Of a DNA stretch of 64,000 nucleotides, positions 17,389 through 23,549 are shown piece after piece. The position numbers and the translations under genes were made by a program. How positions within the stretch are numbered: the stretch's first letter is position 1; the number at the start of each line of letters is the position of its first letter. The notes under the pieces are model-generated. The model was not told the DNA's origin. It was given only the letters and a program-made list of their open reading frames with translations, and did not search any database. The stretch comes from Flavobacterium bernardetii. GTDB taxonomy: Bacteria; Bacteroidota; Bacteroidia; Flavobacteriales; Flavobacteriaceae. Location: the NCBI RefSeq assembly GCF_011305415.1, contig NZ_JAANOQ010000003.1, forward strand, positions 248,001 through 312,000, read 5' to 3'.

Positions 17389-18351
17389 ATGAAAAATTAC
17401 CAACTATATTTCTTATTTACATTTCTATTTCCGATTTGTCTTTTGGCTCAGAAGATTGATAATATGGCATCATTTCGTGATATGAATGCGAAACGCTATT
17501 TCCGTTTTAATTATGATAACGATTATTTTGCATCACAAGATCAAGATTATACACAAGGTTATAGTTTTGAATTGGTTTCACCGAATATGAAAAATAATCC
17601 AATAAATAAGATGCTTTTTAATCCCAAAAACACCGAAAATAAGTACGGAATTACCATTGAACACATCGGTTTTACACCTTTCAATATTAAAAATTCTAAA
17701 ATTGAATATGGCGATCGTCCTTTCGCTGCAACAATTATGCTAAAAAGCTTTGCGATTGCCACAGATACAATCAATACATCTCGTTTAATTTCTTCTATGA
17801 ATATTGGATTAATTGGTCCAGGTGCATTTGGAAAAGAAATGCAAGTCGCTATTCATGAAGCAACTGGAAATACGATTCCAGAAGGTTGGCAAAATCAAAT
17901 AAAAAATGATGTAGTTTTAAATTACGAAGTTAGTTATGAAAAACAATTGATAAGTTATCGGAATTTATTTTCATTATCCTCTAATACAAGATTGCGTTTA
18001 GGAACTTTATTTACAAATGCTGGAATTGGAGTAACTACTACATTTGGAATTGTTAACACACCATTTTCGTCAATAAAAACCAAAAAAAGCTTTTCATTGT
18101 ATGGTTTTGCACAATCTATGGTGAATGTTATTGGTTATGATGCGACTTTACAAGGCGGAATTTTCAACAAGAAAAGTCCATATAGGATTTCCAATAGTGA
18201 AATTGAACGTTTGACTGCTCAAATAAATTTCGGTATGATTATGCAAACTCGAACAATGTTTTTTGAATATTCACGTTCTCTAATTACAAGAGAATTTGAA
18301 GTTGGAAATAGCAGTAAATGGGGCGGAATTAAAGTAGGTTTTCGTTTTTAA
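17389..18351 (+). CDS. LpxR-family lipid A 3'-O-deacylase-like outer-membrane protein
   Basis: LpxR is an outer-membrane beta-barrel that removes the 3'-acyloxyacyl chain from lipid A. Present are the N-terminal FNYDNDYFASQDQDYTQG motif (Asn/Asp catalytic calcium-site residues near 41-45), the GPGAFG...Q...IHEATGN...P.GWQNQI signature with His156, and a C-terminal strand ending in aromatic Phe (GIKVGFRF), typical of barrels. A signal peptide (MKNYQLYFLFTFLFPICLLA) begins at ATG 17389; the frame is open upstream to 17299 but that part has no signal character. 320 aa fits the family. It could change how lipid A is sensed by a host or predator, but that is inference. Confidence 0.87.
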   Translation: MKNYQLYFLFTFLFPICLLAQKIDNMASFRDMNAKRYFRFNYDNDYFASQDQDYTQGYSFELVSPNMKNNPINKMLFNPKNTENKYGITIEHIGFTPFNIKNSKIEYGDRPFAATIMLKSFAIATDTINTSRLISSMNIGLIGPGAFGKEMQVAIHEATGNTIPEGWQNQIKNDVVLNYEVSYEKQLISYRNLFSLSSNTRLRLGTLFTNAGIGVTTTFGIVNTPFSSIKTKKSFSLYGFAQSMVNVIGYDATLQGGIFNKKSPYRISNSEIERLTAQINFGMIMQTRTMFFEYSRSLITREFEVGNSSKWGGIKVGFRF

Positions 18352-18410
18352 AATGGTCAAAATTCAATTTCAGATGCTACATAATTAATATCACTAAAGG
18401 TGTGTTTTTG

Positions 18411-18418
18411 TATATTTG
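18411..18418 (+). promoter_or_regulatory. -7 box almost at the start codon of the MpaB-like gene
   Basis: TATATTTG fits TAnnTTTG and ends five bases before ATG 18424, so a transcript from it would start on or near the start codon (leaderless) or the true start lies further in. Confidence 0.4.
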
Positions 18419-18423
18419 ATTCT

Positions 18424-19188
18424 ATGATAAACTTTGTTGAAAACGATTCGGTTGTTAGAAAAATATGGGGTAAAAGTGATACCATACTTTTTATTTTTGC
18501 AGGTGCTTCTGCAGAATTTGCTCTTAATAAAGCCGTAGATTGGTTGTATTTTACTGGAAAATTGCCTTCCGATCCTTTAGGGCGACTTTTTTCAACGGTT
18601 CGATATGCTAAAAAAATTGTTTTTTCTTCCATGGATGATGCGAATGCTGCTATTGATACGATGCGAAAAATACATTCTGCTGTGGAACAAAATCGGGGTG
18701 ATGTTATTCCAGATTGGGCCTATAGAGATGTTTTGTTCATGCTAATTCATTATTCAATTGCGGCTTATGAAGTATTGGAAAAAAAATTAAGCGATGCCGA
18801 AAAAGAAGAAGTTTATAATGTTTTTTATCGTGTTGGTATCAGAATGGGATTGAAAGAATTACCAGAAAATTATATAGAATGGCTTCCTGTAAGGCAATCG
18901 CATTTAATGGAAAATTTGCAAAAGAGCGAATTCACCATTGATTTATTTAAACAATATAAAAAACATCTAGGTGCGATGCGATACAAGGTTTTACTCGAAG
19001 GTCAGAAATTAGTTGTACCAAAAAGAGTTAAAGAATTGATGCATTTTAGTAATTTTTCTATCATAACACCATTCATTCCAATTTATAAATTTAGTAGAGT
19101 CATAAAAATAGACGATTTGTTAAAAAACATACTTCTTCCATCAGATTATAAAGCTCAAATTAACGAATTAGATGTGCATAAAGACTAA
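18424..19188 (+). CDS. MpaB/latex-clearing-protein-like oxygenase (DUF2236)
   Basis: Member of the DUF2236 superfamily, haem-b oxygenases that include the rubber oxygenase Lcp and fungal MpaB. Seen: VVRKIWGKSDTILFIFAGAS (start of the domain), DPLGRLFSTVRYAKKIVF, a helix with MRKIHSAV containing the conserved His, PDWAYRDVLFMLIHYSIAAYE and the later region with IRMGLKELPENYIEWL. 254 aa from ATG 18424; the frame is open upstream to 18400 but that part overlaps the promoter box. No signal peptide, so a cytoplasmic enzyme. Substrate unknown. Convergent genes none; it follows the LpxR-like gene at about 70 bases. Confidence 0.82.
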   Translation: MINFVENDSVVRKIWGKSDTILFIFAGASAEFALNKAVDWLYFTGKLPSDPLGRLFSTVRYAKKIVFSSMDDANAAIDTMRKIHSAVEQNRGDVIPDWAYRDVLFMLIHYSIAAYEVLEKKLSDAEKEEVYNVFYRVGIRMGLKELPENYIEWLPVRQSHLMENLQKSEFTIDLFKQYKKHLGAMRYKVLLEGQKLVVPKRVKELMHFSNFSIITPFIPIYKFSRVIKIDDLLKNILLPSDYKAQINELDVHKD

Positions 19189-19252
19189 AATTCTTCTTAA
19201 CCAGGTCTTTTCATAAGTGAAGAATTAATTATATAAGTTATATTTATAATCA

Positions 19253-19277
19253 TGTAACAGCCTTCTATGGTGTTACA
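19253..19277 (+). other. Hairpin upstream of the lipocalin-like lipoprotein gene
   Basis: TGTAACA(G)CC and GGTGTTACA form a nine-pair stem with one bulged base around TTCTAT. There is no T run, so it is not a standard terminator; it could be an operator or 5'UTR hairpin. A second pair, AATTCTTC (19189-19196) with GAAGAATT (19219-19226), lies upstream and may end the MpaB-like transcript. Confidence 0.4.
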
Positions 19278-19313
19278 CCTAATTTCGTATTTAATAATTT
19301 AAACAAATTAGAT

Positions 19314-19736
19314 ATGAAAAATTCAAGAATAATATTAGCCTTAGTAGCAAGTATCGGATTATTTGCAGTTTCGTGTAACAATGACGACAGTAATGGAGGA
19401 GAAACAATTGCACCTTTAGCTGGAAAATGGAATTATTCTAAAGTAGGAACTACATCAGGTACTACAGAAACATTAATTGATGCACCACAAAATCAATCAG
19501 GATGTAATAGAGATTACATTGATCTTAAATTAGACAACACTGTAATTGAAGGAAATTATGATTCAACTATTGATCCTTGTGCTTTATTCACTGATAATGG
19601 AATTTACTCTCGTTCTCATAATGATTTAACCAGAGTTGTAAACGGTGTTACAAAAGTTCAAGATATTGTGAATCTTACATTTAATCAATTGAAATTAAAA
19701 GATGATGCTGGAAATATTGAAGTTTTTGTTAGATAA
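19314..19736 (+). CDS. Lipocalin-like lipoprotein
   Basis: A 140-aa lipoprotein with lipobox LFAVSC (Cys21) and an Asn/Asp-rich spacer (NNDDSNGGE), common for surface lipoproteins in Bacteroidota. The mature part begins with LAGKWNYSKVG, the entry motif of lipocalin-like calycin domains, and has two cysteines (SGCNRDYIDL, DPCALF) that may pair. The domain is short for a full barrel. It has its own terminator and a hairpin upstream. Ligand unknown. Confidence 0.78.
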   Translation: MKNSRIILALVASIGLFAVSCNNDDSNGGETIAPLAGKWNYSKVGTTSGTTETLIDAPQNQSGCNRDYIDLKLDNTVIEGNYDSTIDPCALFTDNGIYSRSHNDLTRVVNGVTKVQDIVNLTFNQLKLKDDAGNIEVFVR

Positions 19737-19757
19737 AACTCAAATTTTTTTGCATTA

Positions 19758-19799
19758 CAAAAAACGGAACAACATTTAAAGTTGGTTCCGTTTTTTTTT
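19758..19799 (+). terminator. Rho-independent terminator after the lipocalin-like gene
   Basis: AAAACGGAAC (19761-19770) pairs with GGTTCCGTTTT, extended by CAAC/GTTG, and runs into at least nine T residues. Confidence 0.85.
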
Positions 19800-19899
19800 A
19801 TTTGTATTTATCATTCAAGCCAATTCCTTGTAAAATATGGGTTTTATATAAAGGAAGTTTGTTAATTATGGAAGCCACAAGTTCCAGTTCTTCCGTCCA
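19798..19899 (-). pseudogene. Possible gene remnant (YdeI-like fragment)
   Basis: Between the terminator and the DUF2059 gene the minus strand has a 33-codon open stretch reading WTEELELVASIINKLPLYKT and ending at a TAA at 19798. It resembles the N-terminal W..EL.LL..I..K..L..T pattern of YdeI/DUF1801 proteins, but there is no start and no continuation. Could be chance. Confidence 0.22.
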
Positions 19900-19923
19900 T
19901 TAAGTATTGTTTTGGATGGAGAG

Positions 19924-20418
19924 TTACTTTTTCAATTGTTGCACGAAATTTTCTTTAATTTCTTCACCCGCTTTTAAAGACTGTAGCATTAATATTGGAA
20001 GTTTATCAGCCATTTTTTGTCCAGCAGACGATTTGTAAAACCGAATAAGTTGGTTGATTTCTTTTAAAGTAAATTGCTTTCTATAAATCCAGATGATTGC
20101 ATTATTTAACCATTTTTTACCATTTCCATTTTTGAAAAAAGCTTCAATTTTATCTAATTCTTCCGTTGGTGCATTTTCTTTACTTCGTTCTTCAGCAATT
20201 TTAAATTCTATGGCTTCATTAATATTAAAACCACCTTTTAAACTTCTTAATTTTTCTATTCTTTTGGAAAGTTTATCGTTTGGAACCGAAGTCGTATCCA
20301 ACTTAAATTCTTTCATTTCTAACGCAATTTTTTCAAAAATAGGCGTAGTAGTTTTGTCATTTTGAGCTTGACTCCAAAAGGTAAAAAAGAGGAGAAGTAT
20401 TGTAGCGGTTTTTTTCAT
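19924..20418 (-). CDS. Secreted DUF2059-like protein
   Basis: A 164-aa protein with signal peptide MKKTATILLLFFTFWSQAQ and a helical mature domain. The C-terminal part, FTLKEINQLIRFYKSSAGQKMADKLPILM, is the DUF2059 signature (helix, FY.S..GQK...K.P). Function is unknown; the family is found in the periplasm of many Gram-negative bacteria. It is followed upstream (minus strand) by another secreted-protein gene, 25 bases away, so the two are probably co-transcribed. Confidence 0.82.
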   Translation of the reverse strand: MKKTATILLLFFTFWSQAQNDKTTTPIFEKIALEMKEFKLDTTSVPNDKLSKRIEKLRSLKGGFNINEAIEFKIAEERSKENAPTEELDKIEAFFKNGNGKKWLNNAIIWIYRKQFTLKEINQLIRFYKSSAGQKMADKLPILMLQSLKAGEEIKENFVQQLKK

Positions 20419-20443
20419 AATGCTTCACAATTTTTTAAAATGA

Positions 20444-21010
20444 CTATTCAGGTGTTACACAGGAAATTAGTTTTTTTGTAACTGTTGCACCATTGATATT
20501 TACAGTTGCACCAATATACCCATGTCCTTTCAAATAATAGAATTGAAATGTATTAGAAGCACTTTTTGCTTGCATGACAAGCAAGTTTTTATATTCGCAA
20601 TAAGGAGTTTTTAATTCACCACTAAAGGATATAATTTCATATTCCATAGAATTATCAACTTTATTCCATTTATCACCAATTTTAAAATCTTTACTAAAAC
20701 GAATCGTTTCATTTTCACAACATTCATCAAATTCATAAACAATGTTGTTTTCTTCTCTCAAATACATTAAATCAACAGTCTTATTTTCCCATTCTTGTTT
20801 GATTTCAGTATACTCTTTTTCTTTAATTATCTTTTTACCATTATTAGTTTCGATATAATAGGTGTTTTTCCAAAATATTTTTTTTGAATCGATTGCCAAA
20901 GGAAAATATACACCATCCTCATTTGGACTACAGAAGTTTTGACCTTCTTTAAGTTGAGAATATCCTTTTAAATTTAATAAAATTATTGCGATTAAGAATG
21001 CTTTTTTCAT
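20444..21010 (-). CDS. Secreted protein of unknown function
   Basis: A 188-aa protein with signal peptide MKKAFLIAIILLNLKGYSQ. The mature part is beta-rich with five cysteines (FCSPNED, DECCENE, PYCEYKN and a final SCVTPE), enough for two disulfides. The string FKIGDKWNKVDNSMEYEIIS and the closing FYYLKGHGYIGATVNINGA are characteristic of small flavobacterial secreted proteins that I cannot assign to a family. No T9SS sorting domain. It is encoded in tandem with the DUF2059 gene. Confidence 0.7.
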   Translation of the reverse strand: MKKAFLIAIILLNLKGYSQLKEGQNFCSPNEDGVYFPLAIDSKKIFWKNTYYIETNNGKKIIKEKEYTEIKQEWENKTVDLMYLREENNIVYEFDECCENETIRFSKDFKIGDKWNKVDNSMEYEIISFSGELKTPYCEYKNLLVMQAKSASNTFQFYYLKGHGYIGATVNINGATVTKKLISCVTPE

Positions 21011-21040
21011 TTTTTTGAGATTTATAACTGCGGTAAATCT

Positions 21041-21076
21041 AAAAAAAAATTCCCCAATTATCGCTAATTGAGGAAT
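21041..21076 (-). terminator. Terminator of the nucleoid-associated protein gene
   Basis: On the minus strand TTCCTCAATTA-GCGA-TAATTGGGGAA is followed by a run of nine T residues. It lies about 45 bases past the stop of the 21122 gene. Confidence 0.8.
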
Positions 21077-21085
21077 ATTATATTT

Positions 21086-21121
21086 TTGCTTTTTAAGTTG
21101 CCTGAGGCTCTCGAAGGTAAC
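21086..21121 (-). repeat. Second copy of the CCTTCGAG.GCCTCAGGCA core
   Basis: On the minus strand this reads TTACCTTCGAGAGCCTCAGG then CAACTTAAAAAG. It matches the core of the 5677-5779 element (TTGCCTTCGAGTGCCTCAGG then CAGCTTTTAAAAAAG). The outer GCGTTA ends are absent, so the core can occur alone. Confidence 0.6.
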
Positions 21122-22180
21122 TTAAGATTTATTCTCTTTATTGAAGTAAACTAAGTAATAATACATTTGTTTTTCTTCGTCCCAACCTTTTTCTACAAAT
21201 TTTTCTGCACTTTCCGGATTGATGAAATCTAATCTAATTTGTATGTTGGTGTCTAATTCAATGGTGTTCTTTAATTTTCTACGAACATCTGTTACTGCTG
21301 CATTTGCAATTGGAAAATTAGAAACATCTTCAATGCTGTATTTCGCACCTTTATCTACTTTATAGTTTTTAAATTCTGGAATCAAATCTGGATTATTGAT
21401 AACATCGTTTAAGAAAGCCGTTTCTTCAAATTCGTCGTTTTTCGCAAAGTGATTTACGGCACGGTTCATAAATAAAACTTCTTCTTTTTTGTCTTCTGCT
21501 GGTAAAACTACTTCTTTAGCAAAATCTTTACAAAATTGTAAGTATTTTTTAGTCATAAACGTTTCATCTTGAAACACATCTACACTTAAAAAATGTTCTA
21601 ACCAGTAACGTGCATCGTATCTATTACTGTCAACCGTTAAAATTTTATAACCTTCTTCTTTTTTGTAATTGAAAATCAAACAACCTTTATCTAACTTGTT
21701 TAAGTTGATACCGTCTTGTAAAATCATTTCTAAATTACTTCCGTTTTCTTGAAATTGTAAGAAGTCGGTTTTGATTTCACTTTTGAAAACACCAATCGCA
21801 TCTACCACATTATTATCGATAGAAACGTTAGTTAAATAAGCAATATATACTTCACCACTTTTAATGTGTGGATGATTAGATTGCTCAAATAAATGCTGTG
21901 TAATTTTTTTAGAAACGTTATGAATTTCGCTTGGTTTATTGAAAATTTCCGTCGCCATGTTGAACATTTCATTGTATTCTAAATCTACATCATGTGCAAA
22001 CTGATAGTAGTTTTCTTCTTTTTCACGAAACGCCTTGAAGAAATATTCCTTTAAAATCGGCATAATTTCATCATTCAACGAATACGGACTTTCAGATAAG
22101 AAAATTTGTTCTTCTTTATTTTTATTTCCAACTCGGTGTATAGAAAGGTTTTCTACGTGTGTATTAAATAAGTTTATCAT
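21122..22180 (-). CDS. Nucleoid-associated protein (NdpA/YejK-like)
   Basis: Belongs to the 37-kDa nucleoid-associated protein family (YejK/NdpA), which co-purifies with bacterial nucleoids; role not well defined. 352 aa from ATG 22180 (MINLFNTHVENLSIHRVGNK); a TTG six bases upstream is in frame but less likely. Family features are the opening helix-strand with HRVG, PHIKSGEVYIAYL, the central DGINLNKLDKGCLIFNY and the ITVDSNRYDARYWLEHFL segment. It ends with its own terminator. A repeat-rich gap of about 95 bases separates it from the upstream pRiA4b ORF-3-like gene. Confidence 0.87.
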   Translation of the reverse strand: MINLFNTHVENLSIHRVGNKNKEEQIFLSESPYSLNDEIMPILKEYFFKAFREKEENYYQFAHDVDLEYNEMFNMATEIFNKPSEIHNVSKKITQHLFEQSNHPHIKSGEVYIAYLTNVSIDNNVVDAIGVFKSEIKTDFLQFQENGSNLEMILQDGINLNKLDKGCLIFNYKKEEGYKILTVDSNRYDARYWLEHFLSVDVFQDETFMTKKYLQFCKDFAKEVVLPAEDKKEEVLFMNRAVNHFAKNDEFEETAFLNDVINNPDLIPEFKNYKVDKGAKYSIEDVSNFPIANAAVTDVRRKLKNTIELDTNIQIRLDFINPESAEKFVEKGWDEEKQMYYYLVYFNKENKS

Positions 22181-22276
22181 AGTCAATTAGTCAATTAGCC
22201 AATTTTCAATCAGCCAATTATTAGTATTTTATTTTTTAATTGGCGTATTGCCACATTATTTTATTGGCTAATTAGA
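22181..22276. repeat. AATTAGCCAATT-type inverted repeat between two minus-strand genes
   Basis: The left part has TCAATTAGTCAATTAGCCAA and TCAGCCAATTATTAG; the right part has TAATTGGCG and ATTGGCTAATTAG, which is the inverse. The whole gap is built of these units and could fold into an imperfect cruciform. Confidence 0.5.
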
Positions 22277-22828
22277 TTAGTTCCAATTTTCTTCAAAACC
22301 AGGATCGTCATAAGATTCTGTATCGCCATAAGCATCTAAATCATCTTCGTCTAAATCATCTTCAAAGTCATTAAATAAGTCTTCGTTTTCTAAATCGCCA
22401 CCTCTGAAACCACTTGTTGTAGCTTCATCAGGTAAAACACCGTGAGAAAAAAGTAAAGCTGGATAATCCACACCTTCCTTATTATTTTCCATGGCAGCTA
22501 ATTCTACGAAAAATGTCCACATCGAAAACAAATCGTACACATAAACCAATTTGGTGTTTTGTTCGTGTACTAAATCGTCTAATTTATATTCGGCCATTGT
22601 TTTTATCTCACCTGGAATATCTCCTGTGTCAAACATTGGAATTCCATCTTCTTCATGCCAAGCCCAATCGTCACCACAAGTGTAAAAAGCACCAACTTCG
22701 GAACCATCAAAGCCAAAAGCGTTGACTAAAGCGTTGTGTAAATCTTCTAAAGTATCTTTCGCTTCTATAGCAATATCTCTAAAAATATCTTCTTCGTTGT
22801 CTAAAATGGCTCTAAACTTATAAATCAT
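22277..22828 (-). CDS. Plasmid pRiA4b ORF-3-like (IS1096 passenger TnpR-like) protein
   Basis: A 183-aa protein whose first ~130 residues match the PRiA4_ORF3 domain: MIYKFRAILDN, WRRI-equivalent DIFRDIAIEAKDTLEDLH, ALVNAFGFDGSEVGAFY, LDDLVHEQNTKLVYVYDLFSMW and PALLFSHGVLP. The last 45 residues are strongly acidic (many Asp/Glu), an intrinsically disordered tail. Names such as 'TnpR family' come from an early database entry and do not mean that it is a recombinase or that an insertion sequence is present; no catalytic recombinase residues are visible. Function unknown. A -7 box is seen upstream on the same strand. Confidence 0.82.
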   Translation of the reverse strand: MIYKFRAILDNEEDIFRDIAIEAKDTLEDLHNALVNAFGFDGSEVGAFYTCGDDWAWHEEDGIPMFDTGDIPGEIKTMAEYKLDDLVHEQNTKLVYVYDLFSMWTFFVELAAMENNKEGVDYPALLFSHGVLPDEATTSGFRGGDLENEDLFNDFEDDLDEDDLDAYGDTESYDDPGFEENWN

Positions 22829-22847
22829 AATATGTAATTTTAAAACG

Positions 22848-22855
22848 CAAAAGTA
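22848..22855 (-). promoter_or_regulatory. Candidate -7 box for the pRiA4b ORF-3-like gene
   Basis: Read on the minus strand the bases are TACTTTTG, a TAnnTTTG match, about 20 bases before the ATG. Confidence 0.45.
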
Positions 22856-22963
22856 CGTAATATTTGAAACTTATTTTATTGAAAACTACGATTGTTAATA
22901 AATTCAGTATCGTTTTCAGTTATAAGTTTTTAAGAATTTTGAATTGTTTATTTCGGGCCAAAA

Positions 22964-23419
22964 TTATTTTTTTGGTTTCGTAATTTTATCGTGAATTTCC
23001 TTTGTTGCTCCTAATGCTGCGCTACCGTACCAAATGGTTAAATCTGCTTCGAAAAGTTTAGCTTGAACTGCAGGATCAGAATTGACTAACTTTTCTGCTT
23101 CTTCAATTGTAGTACAATTAAAAATGAAAATTCCTCTGTAGTTTTTCTCGTTTTTCATAAATGGTCCGGCTACAACTAGCTTATTTTCATCAGCTAACTT
23201 TTTAATATTCGCCATATGACCATCAAAAAGTAGTTTCTTTTCTTCGGCAGTTGCTGTTGTATTGGTGCCAGTTTTTAAAATACAAAACACGTAGGTTTTC
23301 ATGCCACGTTCATCTCCACCCAATTTTTTGGACAAAGCTTCGTCATAATTAGAAGTTTCTTGGGAAAATCCAACTTGATTGAAAGCTATAAATAAAAGAG
23401 TAATTAGTAATTTTTTCAT
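22964..23419 (-). CDS. Secreted YciI-like protein
   Basis: A 151-aa protein with signal peptide MKKLLITLLFIAFNQVGFSQ and a mature YciI/YCII domain (alpha-beta, ferredoxin-like). Seen: TYVFCILKTGTN, EEKKLLFDGHMANIKKLADE with the conserved-type His, KLVVAGPFMKNEKNYRGIFIF and NSDPAVQAKLFEADLTIW. YciI domains are usually cytoplasmic and near-catalytic (His/Asp pair); export is a flavobacterial variant whose substrate is unknown. It is single and divergent from the TonB receptor gene, sharing an intergenic region of 130 bases. Confidence 0.83.
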   Translation of the reverse strand: MKKLLITLLFIAFNQVGFSQETSNYDEALSKKLGGDERGMKTYVFCILKTGTNTTATAEEKKLLFDGHMANIKKLADENKLVVAGPFMKNEKNYRGIFIFNCTTIEEAEKLVNSDPAVQAKLFEADLTIWYGSAALGATKEIHDKITKPKK

Positions 23420-23549
23420 TATATATTGTTTTTGGAAAATATAAAGATACTTGTTTTACAATTCAGATGCAAAATTCTACAATTCGGCACATTACTTTTT
23501 CTGTTTTCAGTCAATTATAACAACTTTGCTTCATCAAAAAACACAAAAC

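Noticed and set aside
18357..18632. 91-codon minus-strand frame over the MpaB-like start
   Set aside because: Antisense to a recognised domain; no independent support.
22277..22828. Insertion sequence suggested by the name 'IS1096 passenger TnpR'
   Set aside because: No transposase, terminal inverted repeats or target duplication were seen; the name is historical.
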